From Chaunax sp. Z400 (taxonomy: Eukaryota > Chordata > Actinopteri > Lophiiformes > Chaunacidae): a DNA stretch of 64,000 nt. Positions 35,813-46,800 of the stretch are shown here, piece by piece; the stretch's first letter is position 1; every line of letters begins with the position of its first letter. The position numbers were made by a program, and so were the translations under genes. The stretch is taken from positions 22,679,650 through 22,743,649 of the forward strand of contig CM075197.1 of the NCBI GenBank assembly GCA_037577475.1, written 5' to 3'. The notes beneath the pieces were generated by a model. The model was not told the DNA's origin. It saw only the letters and a program-made list of their open reading frames with translations, and did no database searches.

Positions 35813-38800
35813 TCTCTCCTTCAGTCTGTGTGTGGCGCAGAGAAATGTTGGACCGGGCTCAATAGCAGTGGCAGGCTATCTAAGCTGCTATTAAGCATGC
35901 AGTTCACGGCTGGAGCGTTCAAACACAATTAGATGGCAGTACACTTTGATTTAAAGAGGACCAATTGACTCGCTGATCCAAAATGGGAGGCTCAACATCA
36001 AGTCAACAAATCCCTGTCAGAGCAGCCATGAGACATGTCCTTGTCAGAGTGACAAAGCCTCTTGTAAGATGACTGTCCCAGTGGGATGCTATACAGGCTC
36101 CCCATGCGCCACACACAACGGATAAACCTTCAAATTACTATGATTTTTCTGAAACAGCATTCTAATAAAAGAAGCAATCCAACCAACCATTTAATACTAA
36201 ACTCTACAGCTGCTGAATGGCTCATTGGGAAAAAAAACCAACTTCATTTAGCGGATAGATTGAACAGTATATTAAAAAGTGCTGTAAATTTATCTCCTTT
36301 CTTCACATAAACACGGTCATTATTGATGATTGGTGTTTTTTTTTGTGTTTTTTTTTTTTTTACACAGCTGTAAAGTGCCCAAGCTCAGAGAATCAGCACT
36401 TCAGCTTTGAATTTCCTGTGTCTCCACTCAGCATATTATTCAATCAAAGCCATCCCGCTGACGATGTGACGGATGCAAACATGCACGAGCAGCCACAAGG
36501 AAGACAACATCGCATGACACCTCATTTACCATCGCTGGCAGCCGGCGCTTACGGCCTCACGCTTTGTTTGCCTTGTCAAAGTTCCTCTACATATTCTGTG
36601 TCAAGGTCACGCCCTGCCAGTTGGCTGTTCATCTCTCCCTATACATCTGCTGTAGCCTGTATTTGAACCTCTGGCTCATACGCCTAATAAGTTCCTTGTG
36701 TGCACAAAAAAAAAAAAAAAAGAAAGAAAAATAGGAGCTCCCTGATCATTATTTCAAAAACAGTGAGAGATTTTATTCATGCGTGCTTATCACTGAAAGC
36801 AAACGAAGGAGGCCTAGACTGCGGCAGTTAGTCTCAGAGGGGAATAAAAACCATTAGATTAGAGAAACAAAACAAAACAAAAATATCATTGCGGAGGAGC
36901 GAGAAGGAATTCAGGGAAGTTTGCTTTCACTAGGGCTTTTTCTTCTTCTGCGTCTGCTAAAGGAAACTGTTATATTTGTATCTCCCAATCGCACACTTGA
37001 ACACATCATAAATTTAGCTCCTAGAAGAGCAAATGAAGAGAATAATTTAGGCTATATTACACATCTGTGACATTGCCTAAGGTTGCCAGGTTCTGTGTGA
37101 ACACCTGGAAAGCAAATAGTTTGATATTGAAGTTTCATTAAAATCCCAAGTGACAAATCCTCCTGAGCCACCATGTCCCACTCCTCCACCAGCCCAAGGC
37201 ATTACCCCTCTAATAGGATGGTGTTGACTTTGCATGCTCAGGGAACATCGGATCATATTAATATGCACTGGACGCCGGCATCTCAGGATCAGAACAGGAG
37301 GCTTTGTTTGCACATTGATATGAGTTGTGCAAGATTTAATCAGGAGGACAAACAATAAAAAAAAAGTACAATATTCCATATATTAATCCTGGATCTTAAA
37401 ACCTCTCCTCAGAATTTCATTATTCAGATTAGCCTTTATAACACTTTCAGTGTTGTTAAAAAGTTTGAGACATCCTTCAGATCTTTTCCCTTTTTGGACA
37501 TAAAGAAGGTGATTCAAAAGAAATAGCAAAGTTTGAATTGCTCTCTATGCAAATATTAGTTTTTGTTTTGGCTTGTTACCTTAAATTCAGTATAATCAAT
37601 TTCTGTCTTCTCATTTCTTTTAGATTATAAAAGTCAAATTCTTTTGAAGACATTGAGAATAATGCTCTAAACATGTGTTAACTCTGCTCCTCTGTGCTCT
37701 TCAGTTCCATCCTGTGAGCTGGAGGCAATGAAAACAGCAGCTGTCTAGTTCAAAATCATTCTGACAATTACATGTTTGATGGTTTGCAAGAGAACATCAC
37801 AAGACATCCAGCAGGACATTGGCACAATGAAAATAGTTTGGTGCATAATCAACATTTTTATTGCGATGAAACTGAACCTTAATGTTTTGCAGTCCTTGTT
37901 AGCTTCCTGTATTTAATAATCATAACAATTCAGTCATATAAGGTCATAAATAAGCTGAATAGATGGTATTCTCACACTGTGGTAGCATGTATAATGTTGA
38001 TTTTAGAGGACTATTAGCAGAAATGTTGTCTAAACTGAAGACTTTTGAAGAGATCTGTAATTCAATGGTAGCAACATACCTTAGCAGTAAGCTGTGTTTG
38101 GCCAGGATCACAGATATGACACCTAACCACCATAGAGGTGGTGCAGGAAAGACTCACTCTAGCCTCAAGTGGAATTCTGTCCTGCTCAGGAGGAGAGCAC
38201 TCCAGACCCTTATATGCTTCCAATGAGAAAGGTTTTATCACAGGAATTTACAGCTTGAAAACATACACATTTATTAACGAAGATGTTCTGAATGGGACTA
38301 TTTCTCTATCCTATCACGTGCTATACAATAACAGTGGTTCAAACTAATGAATATTCAGTTCAAGAGCTTTCCTTAGCATGCCTCTGCACACTTTAATGTT
38401 TCCACCATCGGGTTGTTAAGCGCCAACGGAAGATGAGCTGATGATTTAGCATCATGGGCAATAGCTACTGCAGACGAAAAGGCAAAAGGGAGAATATCCA
38501 TAATGAAACTTTGAAACTCAATAGCATTGAAAAAGACATGGTAATAAACACAATGACTGACTGCAGAGTCACATCTGGGAAATATAGAAACACTGATTCA
38601 AAATATAAAAACACAGGGTTCTTATATGTCATTAAATCAGTGATTCAAATTTGAATACATCCAAATGTAGAGATGTTTTTCAAGGCCCAGTTATGGGAAC
38701 AGTTGTGCTCTCTGTGCAGGGGATCTCTGTCAGTAGCCGGCCTCTAACTTTTGTCAATATGCTTGTTGTGTGCAGTCCTTAAATAGGCCAACTAATTATT

Positions 38801-39649
38801 GGGCATCCTCTATGCCGCCTGTTGGGCCAGCTTGTCGCACCCCGTTTGAAAAGCCTCGATTTAAAGCTGTGTGGACAAACACTGAGCCAAGGCGGTGACC
38901 ACAGTCCACTTTAGAGACCCGATAATGAGCCACAAGAAAACAATTGAAAGGCACGTAAAATATTGATTTTGATTGAACCTCACTGACCGGACTAAGTGAC
39001 TAATTGGCTTATTTAACCAGTGGCACCATTAAAGGATATACAGTGCATTCCTTTTCATCTCAAGAGAAAATAATGATCTTTTTGTTTGATTTTGTTCTAT
39101 TTAAGTTACAGATGGCACAGTTCTCCTTGTTAGCAACTGTTTAATGGCACTTTTATAGTCAATTCTATGGCATATAGATTTATAGGCTCTTTTTTATAGT
39201 CAATTTTGGGTGACCAAATACACGGGACAGATTAATATGAATCTAAATGAGTTCAGTGTTTGATTTGGAAGCCTTTACAGTCTTTTACTATCTGCAGTTT
39301 ATGACCCATAGCTGTGGTGATGCTCTCCAGATTCACCTCCTGCTTGTTTATGCCTTTACTCTGGTCTTCAGTAATTGATGCAAATGCTACATTAGACAGA
39401 TATTAAATGGCTGACATGTGAAAAAAGCAAACAAAACCTTCATCTTTCTGTATGTTTTGGGTCTTCATCCTGCAGCTCGGCCTTATTTGCAGGGGATTAA
39501 AAGAGTTCCATACAATAGAGTGTTGACCTGATGTGGATGCAAACACTTCCTTAAAGCTTTAAAGTCATAGTCGTTGTTTTTTGCAAAGCAAAGTCTATTT
39601 CTTGATCTTGGGGATACAAATGCACATGTGAAAAATGTTTTATAAAACC

Positions 39650-39760
39650 TTTTTTTTTTTTTTTTTTAATTTAACCTTTATTTAACCAGGAAAAAAAGTC
39701 TCATTGAGATTTAAAATCTCTTTTACAAGAGCATCCTGGCCAAGACAGGCAGCAGCAGGG
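39650..39760 (-). mobile_element. LINE-type 3' end, minus strand
   Basis: T18 is followed by 'aatttaacctttatttaacc', then AGG, a short A-run and a TCTCATTGAGAT palindrome, and then AAATCTCTTTTACAAGAG and a CTGGCCAAGA block. On the minus strand this reads as the common fish LINE-type 3' end that finishes in an AAATAAAGGTTAAAT-like tail and poly(A). It is 5'-truncated and lies antisense in the c1ql1 intron. Confidence 0.7.
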
Positions 39761-40343
39761 CTCCAGAGGGAGCAGCACAGAAGTGAGTTTCCCAGAGACA
39801 CCTGCCAGGCCGCTGTAGCCCACTCCTCATCTCATCTCTGCTTGAGGCTTGCTGCTCCAGCCTCCATTATATTGCTACTAGCATAACACACCTGAGTGTC
39901 CAACCAAACTGTTGCTGGTTGAGTTGAATTGTGGGTAATGTAGGTGCCAGGATTTGACAAAGACAAAGATTGCCTGGAATAATGCTGCATCATTGTTGAT
40001 TATTTCTTTCTACTGTGATTGCAATGCTAAAAAAAAAATGGTACTACATTTAATTTAAAACATATTGTGCTGTAATTCAGTGCTAAAACAACAGACTGCA
40101 TGTCGGTGACAGACTCCACAGCATAGAATAAATTTCCATTCATGTCTGCGTGCTGCCAACATCCAGTCTATGACCTTCATTGTGTTTCTTCTAACTTCGT
40201 AATCACTTTGCTAAAATTTTATTTGCATTTTATTTGGCAACAAGAGGCTCACTGTACAAACAGATACGTCTTAAAAATTGCAGCACTTTGTAGTCATTCC
40301 TACTGATAATATGCACAGTAAGTTCCCCTGCCAAATATGCACT

Positions 40344-40369
40344 GCACACACACACACACACACACACAC
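40344..40369. repeat. (CA)13 microsatellite in intron
   Basis: A CA run lies on the sense strand, about 1.7 kb before the exon 2 acceptor and complementary to the upstream (GT) tracts of the intron. Shorter GA (40440) and CA (40545) tracts follow. Confidence 0.95.
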
Positions 40370-41224
40370 GCATACACGCTTGAAAACACAGCTATTGTTT
40401 CAGCGCCCATTTGGCACCGCTGCTACACTTTCCTCCCCAGAGAGAGAGAGAGAGAGTATGTTAGCGGTGGAGGTCTTAATTAGCAAGGACAGGTTATTTA
40501 GAAACGGTTCCAAATGTCCTATAGCCATCGCCAGACTGGCAGTACACACACACACACACTCACATACACACAGATTTAAAAAAAAATCCTGGATAAGAGA
40601 AAGCTTTTAAATCATGCAAATTAATTCCAATGATTCCTGTCACTCTTTGTTATGAACTAGCAAATATTTCTGCTTATATCCAGGAGGCGTCAACGTTTTT
40701 TAAATTCTATTTCCTGTAAAAGGAGGAATAGATTGAGAGACCCTGCCCTGTTGAGTTGTTGAGTTTCTGGGACTTTCTCTTTCTGTGGACCTTTTGTTCC
40801 CGGGTTGAGTAGTGGGTCTTCTGTGAGAGACCGCTGGCTTGATTGAAACCATAAATCTGTTTGACACAAAGCCCTGAGGTGACTGACCCTCCTGGTTCCT
40901 CCTGCAGGTTTAATATCAAAATGAAGAACTTTTTGTGCCGTCGATGCTCCCAATATTCTATTTAACTTCAAAATGAAAAACTAGTATTTGAAAATTATAC
41001 AGTTGGAAACAAAATTATCCAACTCCACTGTGTATTAGGGTTAGTTTGCAAAATTCGGCAGATGTGCGAATAAAATGATGAGCTTTAAGCTATGGAGGGA
41101 GAAAGATGAATATGATTATGCTACCTTGGTGGAGATCTGCGTTTAGCAAATTCTGAATACTCAGTAAATAAAAAAAAGGAGTGCTTCCTGGACTCAAAAT
41201 GAGTTTGTTGGAGGTGTAGACATG

Positions 41225-41890
41225 AAAATCACAAGGAAACTCCCAGGAGCTCTCCTTTAAAATAATTTAAATGCCTTTATTGTAATGGCATGGTCATGTT
41301 AGACATTAAAACACAAAGCTCCAATGCGTTTGGGCATCAAGCCTTCATCAGGGAGTCAAACAGATCTCATGCAAACAAAGGATCTTTTACAATACTGTTA
41401 ACCAATGAGAATCTTCCACCTGCTCATGGAGCATTGGCCTGAGGGGCATGTAGGGTGCAGACACATATTAAACCTCCAGCAGATGGGATTGTCCTGGCCA
41501 AAATAAAAGCATTCACAAAAACAGAATACACACAATGATAATTTGTTATAAAAGAAATGGGGTTACAAAAATAAGTAAAAATCTAGATCCTCATTTAGGA
41601 CATCCAAAAGGCTTCTCATTGGTTAAGTGTCCGTTGTATGTCACAATTTCTTATGGATGTGGGATGTGGTCAATGCCAAAGGCTTTTAATGTAGCTGGGT
41701 TACCGTTATGGAAGTCCAGATAGTGTCTAGCCATGGGATAGTTAACATTCCCTGTTCGGATGGCATATTTGTGTTCTGCTAACCGGTCTTTCAAACGTCT
41801 TTTTGTCCTTCCAATGAAAAACACTTTGCAAATGGGACGTTGTGGTCTATAAATCACAAATGTGGTTTTACAGTTTGTGGGAATGTTATT
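41225..41890 (-). mobile_element. Penelope-like element remnant with GIY-YIG fragment
   Basis: On the minus strand a 69-codon open stretch (41857 down to 41651) reads KVFFIGRTKRRLKDRLAEHK, then a segment ending KAFGIDHIPH. This is the second half of a GIY-YIG endonuclease domain as found at the C terminus of Penelope-like retroelements, with FIG in place of YIG followed by the conserved Arg cluster. A stop ends the frame at 41651. A second piece in another frame, LNEDLDFYLFL (41598 to 41566), looks like the true C terminus of such proteins, so a deletion plus frameshift separates the two. The 3' region holds a hammerhead-like core at 41328-41351 and a minus-strand AATAAA near 41277-41282. The reverse transcriptase part is absent. 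The element is dead and antisense to c1ql1. Confidence 0.8.
41328..41351 (-). ncRNA. Degenerate hammerhead-ribozyme-like core
   Basis: On the minus strand CTGATGA (41351-41345) is followed by A, then GGC-TTGAT-GCC, which can form a short stem II, and then CAAAC (41332-41328). The hammerhead core is CUGAUGA, stem II, GAAAC. The G of GAAAC reads C here, which would probably abolish cleavage. Flanking CTCC and GGAG could pair as another short helix. Penelope-like elements are known to carry hammerhead motifs in their terminal repeats, and this one lies in the 3' part of such an element. The cleavage triplet is not clear. Confidence 0.45.
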
Positions 41891-42052
41891 TTAAAAGAGA
41901 GTGCCTTGGAGTTCATGTCTAAATACTTATCAGTGACTAAAGAGCTACCTGTGAAGTGTGAATATGAGGGAATGACAATATGAAGATGATGTCATACTAT
42001 GCTCTTCATAACAAGCCTGCCTCATCTCCTCCATGTTCGTCTGTTGCTGCAG

Positions 42053-42232
42053 GTACGTGCCAGCGCCATCGCCCAAGACGCTGACCAGAACTATGACTAC
42101 GCCTCCAACAGCGTCATCCTCCATCTGGATGCAGGGGACGAGGTTTACATCAAACTGGACGGAGGCAAAGCCCATGGAGGCAACAACAACAAGTACAGCA
42201 CCTTCTCTGGCTTCATCCTCTACGCAGACTGA
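42053..42232 (+). CDS. c1ql1: C1q-like protein 1, coding exon 2 (C-terminal half of C1q domain)
   Basis: This exon encodes residues 204-262 and the stop TGA (42230-42232). The acceptor is GTTGCTGCAG|GTACGT, and phase 0 joins CKNGQ to VRASAIAQDADQNYDY without disruption. The remainder, ASNSVILHLDAGDEVYIKLD and then GGKAHGGNNNKYSTFSGF, is the nearly invariant C1QL family end of the C1q jelly-roll, including the GGNNNKYSTFSGF last strand. VILHLDAGDEV agrees with C1QL1; C1QL2 and C1QL3 differ here. The final ILYAD departs slightly from the mammalian IIYSD. No frameshift or missing core residue was seen, so the gene appears functional. Confidence 0.95.
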   Translation, partial: VRASAIAQDADQNYDYASNSVILHLDAGDEVYIKLDGGKAHGGNNNKYSTFSGFILYAD

Positions 42233-42764
42233 GAACGGACAGACACACAGACAGGAAGAGATCGAGAGGACGAGTTTTACAACAGGGGGTGGTATGCTTT
42301 CTAGTTTTCCTAATTATCTCCATTAATCACGGACACCTCTGCTTCGTATCCATCATCCAAGACGTCCAGGCTGCTTAGCGGAGCCTGGATACAAAGCTCC
42401 TGACGACACACTGAGAGGGGTTAGGCGGGTGGCGTGGCAGAAGTGGCACGTGGGCTGGAGGTGGGTCAGTTCCTCTACACTCCTCGCCGCGAAGCGTCGG
42501 AGAGCTCCTCGCTTGCAGTGTCTCTCTTTTTCAACCCTGCTCCATTGCACAGAAATATCAACAACAAAAATGAAAACCCTGCAAAAGTGGATGATCTCAC
42601 CTCTTCTCTGCACAGTGGCAACGGTCAGCTGCACTGTCAGCGGACTCAACTGACTGAAACTTGTAGTGTTGTTCCGTGCAAGTTAGATAGTGTTTTTATT
42701 TTGTAGATATGCATAATATTCTACACAAATGAGATTTAAAAAAAAGAATATATTTGTCCCTTGT

Positions 42765-42785
42765 AAAAAAAAAAAAAAAAAAAAA
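42765..42785. repeat. A21 homopolymer in 3' UTR
   Basis: Twenty-one consecutive A residues lie in the predicted c1ql1 3' UTR, with no AATAAA in the preceding 40 bp. It is more likely an internal A-run than a transcript end. Confidence 0.85.
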
Positions 42786-43318
42786 TTGTCTGACTGAGAG
42801 AGAGAGGATTTGTGAGATGTTATGTGTGATGCCGCTCAGTGATCTAACAGCAGCAAAAGAAATCCAGACTGAGTATTTCATGGCAGTGGGTGTCTCTATT
42901 CATCGCTGGGAACAGCACAGTAACTACATATATATCGTTCATGTGGAGAATAATACTACATTCTGTACCTACCAATGTATCTGTGAAAGAAAACATTTCA
43001 TATAGACGATATCCCGTCCACAAACCGCCTCTCCGCACACAACGTCCTGCTGCTGCTCGGATTAAACGTAGGGTTCAGATCGTCTCTTCGATGTTCTAGT
43101 TTTACGGAGACGCTCTACTTGGCACAAGCAGCCATGTGGTGAAGCAAAATCTTCAGAGTCAGAGGTTACCTAGTCGAGGAGCGAAGGCATTGTTTCTTCT
43201 TTCCTGCTGTGCCGACCTCAAAGTTCTCTTGCGCAGTGAAAAAAATAAAGGCTCCTGAAGTGGAGGGCAGGGGAGATGAAGTCCCAGAGACAGAGACAGA
43301 AATAGTGAGACGGAGGGG

Positions 43319-43342
43319 AGGAGGTGGTGGTGGTGGTGGTGG
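43319..43342. repeat. (GGT)n microsatellite
   Basis: A run of GGT units of seven to eight copies lies within the predicted 3' UTR or just beyond it. Confidence 0.85.
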
Positions 43343-43494
43343 GTTCAGGCACAGCAACAGTGAGTGGGCAATTTCTCTGTTTCAGTGTCTCTTAGCTTCA
43401 CTGGATGTCATCCATTCATTAGCCGCATATTCACTGACACATAGGCATTATGGTAATATTTACTCAACATGGCGGCTTGACAGCTTGCTTGAGA

Positions 43495-43500
43495 ATTAAA
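43495..43500 (+). terminator. c1ql1: Candidate poly(A) signal ATTAAA
   Basis: ATTAAA is followed 40-70 nt later by a long TGTGTGTGTTTGTGTG tract, a good GU-rich downstream element. I consider it, together with the signal at 43825, the best end of the c1ql1 transcript. Confidence 0.45.
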
Positions 43501-43824
43501 ATGATTGGGTGAGTGACATGGTCTGTTATGACTGCACGTTTGTGTGTGTGTGTTTGTGTGTACGCGTGTGTTTACATGTGCGAGTACGTGCATACCAGTG
43601 GGTGTCTGCATTTTAGCATGTGCCGTGCCATAGCGACATCATTCTTGTACAGAATTCCTCTGTGCTACAGCCAATGACAGATATTTTACTCAACAGCCTA
43701 TGAGATTGCGCTCTGTAGGGTGTGGAGCCTCTATAGATGTGATGAGAAGAACAAACAGCTTGTAAATGAAATCTATGACATGTTTGTCTCTCTTATCTTT
43801 TGGAATTGTTAAATACATTTAAAT

Positions 43825-43830
43825 AATAAA
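43825..43830 (+). terminator. c1ql1: Candidate distal poly(A) signal AATAAA
   Basis: AATAAA lies in an AT-rich context, followed within 10 nt by a T7 run and a GAGTGAATCGTC stretch. It would give a 3' UTR of about 1.6 kb. Confidence 0.45.
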
Positions 43831-43845
43831 TGGGATTTTTTTGAG

Positions 43846-46800
43846 TGAATCGTCTCACGAGAATTCTTGGATTCCACATAATGAAGGGAAATTATGTGTT
43901 AAAGATGTCATCTGCTTTAACTACAGTGCAAACAACATGCGTGGAATTGTTATATTTGCCTCTTCGTGCAAGCGTTCAAAAACAAATCCTCACAGCGAGT
44001 CCCTCATCGCTCTTTTCTCTCCAAAAAGGAAAGTATATTTAGGGTGATGGGTGTCAAGGGAAGGATTACTGTGTTTATACTCCCTATAGGTCCCATCCTT
44101 ATTGATCCTTTGAGCTTCTCTCCATTTGCAAAGGTGCGTCCAGAGATAACGACCCTCCAACTTTAGCAACAACCACCAAGTTGGGTATAATGCAGCTCTC
44201 GAGTCTTTAAGGAAAACGCAGGCTATTCCTCAATCGGCATTCACAATGTCTTTTCGGAGATTTGCATCAACAGAGGCACGATATACCCAGTGAGGAAGTG
44301 TGGATGGAGGAGAAAGGACAGGGGGAGGAAAGATTTAGCGAGATAGAAGAGGAGCTGTATATAGTTTGACAAAGACAGATGGAGACATGAGACAAAGAGT
44401 AGGCCGCAGAGAGTAAGTAATGGGGATGGGATAGATAGGGAGGCTGAGGGTAAAGAGAAATATAAGGAAGACAGACAGAAGGCGAGACGGGCTGGTACCG
44501 ATTTGTGGTGGAAAAAAGAGGAGGGCTGGATTGCTTTCGGGGTAGAGTGATTCCCTGTCAGGGCTGTGTGAGGTGTCAGGAGAGATTAGCTGGCTTGAGG
44601 CTGGAGGACAAAGCTTGAGATAGCTTGGATTGGACAAGTGTCAGGGTGTGGACATTCTTCAGACCTGGCAGGAATGGGATGTGACACTGGCTGCTATGTT
44701 GGTCTCCAGTGCCTTGTTCTTATGGGAGCCAGTCACCCCTCTCTGTATCATTTCCCTCCAGTGAAACACAAGCCATGAGTGCACATGGGTGGGAATAATA
44801 TTTGAGCCTCAGTGGTGATAACATCTGTAAATCGTTTTCACGATTATTTTGAGGACATAATTACACACACACAAAAATCGTTGGTTGAAATCGTCTGTTC
44901 ACACAAAGTGGAAAGTGACTGCTCTTCAACACAAATGGACTTGAGGCTGTCGCAGCTTCTTGAAAACACAGACGGTGAAAGAAGCAAAGAGCGAAAACCG
45001 ATTTCCTGTTTCATCTTTCAACAAAAAAATCGTCCGCTTTGCTAAAGGGAGCAACATGGATCGTGGAAAAAGTGTATTTCGTGCTGATTTCTCTGCTCTT
45101 AGAAAAAAGGGTAATTAAGCATTTTAGGTCCAAACTGTAAAAGCAGTGGGTTAGAGAGTGATTGATTGACTGTGAATATTCCACATAGGAATATATGAGA
45201 TACACAGTACTTGTAGTATGCACTGTATTTAACTCCGAGCATGGTCTTAGCAGTGCCAAAAATAACCAGAAACTCTGAGGTGTGTAGAGGGAGGAAATCT
45301 CCATTGGACTGAATGCTAACCTGACAGCTCCACCACTGTGTGGCAAAACATGACTTGTAAAAAAATAAATGTGGACGTTGAAATGTGGTCAGACTGACTG
45401 AAAAAAAAAGCTGCAAAAGACTTTAAAGGTATTCAGACACTGGGGTATAAAAAAAAGAATAATTTTCACACAACATATCAGAATTATCTCCCTAAACCTC
45501 TTATACCTGTCTTGTTTTTTTTTACGTTTGCCTATAAGTACTTTCTAAATCTGTCTTGTGCAGCTGAATGCACAACGGCTCCTGAATGCATTAGCAGTGT
45601 TTTCGATGTTTCTCCTGCCACTAGACCGAGCAGATGTTGAATATCTGCCACTCAAGAATGTGGTTATTTGTGGGTTGGTTGTGTCACCTGCTTATCATCA
45701 CAAGAGAAACTGGGCACAGGTGTTTCTCATGATGCCAATAGATGGCTGCTCCGTAAGCCCCCGCCCCCTGCTGACAAGAAAACATAATCCCACAATGCAA
45801 TGTGTCTCATGTTTGTATTGGAAAATTCTACCTGTCGGTGATGATGCCACATGCTGATTCACTATAGAATCAACTATTTACCGTCTATTTCATAGAGTGA
45901 TGATTTTGGACACAGACGTAGTAAAAGATCAGCAGGCAAGACAGATCTATTTAATATTTTCATGTCCTGCATGTTTTATGTTCTTACAGACGTTTTCAGA
46001 GCCTTTCACTCAAAGCAGCGGTGAGGTGGAAATTAAATAAGTTGAGGGGCCATTTGATATAAAGGCTACAAATCCTCTAAAGAGTGTTTCTGCTAATTAA
46101 AGGGTTTTGATTAATGTGATCCTGATGGTCATATTTAATTCAACTTTCACAGCAGGGCTTCAAAGCAGCACTCTGTGGGCAAAAGCTGTTGTGCTCAAGA
46201 GTACTTTGGCAGGCAGTTAATGTTAACTAGAGGTTTGCATCCACAGAGGTAACTTTTTCTGACTGACACGCACTCCGATGTCATAATTGCTTTGCTATTT
46301 TCACATCTGACCTTTTTCTCGCTCTTAATTTTGTCACCTTTTTTTTTCCTTTTCCTCCTTACTGTGCCGTGCCTTTAACCTGGTATGACACACGAGGCGA
46401 GCGCACAGCTGTTATCGGACTAGTAGGCCTTCTCCCGCCGCCGCCGCCTCTGCTACGCACACACGTGCACAAGCGTAAACATACACACAGAAGCCCCGAC
46501 ATGATCGCACAGTCACACATTAACACTGTCAACCTTGCTCTGTTCGCTCCTACGGCCGCACATGATTCCCTTTGTCAGATTGGGCTGCGGCCGAGAAGGA
46601 AACCTTTCCCTGTTGTCCCTGGATGGTCTGAAGCTGCCAGGCCAGGTGTACTCTGCAGTCACTCCCTGAGCCAGGGGACGCAGCCAAGCTGAGCTGAGTC
46701 GCCCAGGCTGTTATCTGGAGGCCAACCCTGGGACTTTGTGACGCCGTGACCTCAGTCCCGCACCACTGGCTGCCATGCACTTGTTCGACAGAGCAAAAAC

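Larger units (their letters stand above)
29880..42052 (+). other. c1ql1: c1ql1 intron
   Basis: The intron of 12,173 bp starts GTTAGT and ends with a pyrimidine-rich tract and CTGTTGCTGCAG. It interrupts the C1q domain in phase 0 after the CKNGQ motif, the position used in other C1QL genes. It contains a CpG-dense patch at its 5' end, two L2-like tails, long GT, TG and CA tracts, a C20 run and an antisense Penelope-like element close to the acceptor. The stretches 31742-34039, 35813-39649 and 39761-40343 show no gene or recognised element. A possible DNA-element end ('acagttggaaacaaaattat') near 41000 is too uncertain to list separately. Confidence 0.9.
42233..43845 (+). other. c1ql1: Predicted 3' UTR of c1ql1
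   Basis: The sequence after the stop shows no further exon. Candidate poly(A) signals are AATAAA at 43244-43249, ATTAAA at 43495-43500 and AATAAA at 43825-43830. The second is followed by a strong GT-rich region (about 43540-43572) and the third by a T-run, both plausible downstream elements; the first has neither. An A21 run at 42765-42785 is internal and could prime oligo(dT) falsely. The 3' end is therefore either about 43520 or about 43850, possibly both. Confidence 0.55.

Noticed and set aside
40690..40990. Possible cassette exon ending near a CTCCTGCAG|GT site in the c1ql1 intron
   Set aside because: No matching donor or open frame compatible with the C1q domain phase was found. Insertion would disrupt the domain, and other C1QL genes have no such exon.
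29271..42232. Assignment to C1QL3 or C1QL2
   Set aside because: The short signal peptide and MLGTCRMVCDPY also fit C1QL3. However, STLVQGPQGKPGR, AISTATY, VPRVAFYAGLKNPHEGYE, NNYD and VILHLDAGDEV agree with C1QL1.
42765..42785. A21 run as evidence of a processed pseudogene or transcript end
   Set aside because: There is no AATAAA just upstream, the gene has an intron, and the coding exons are intact. It is an internal A-run.
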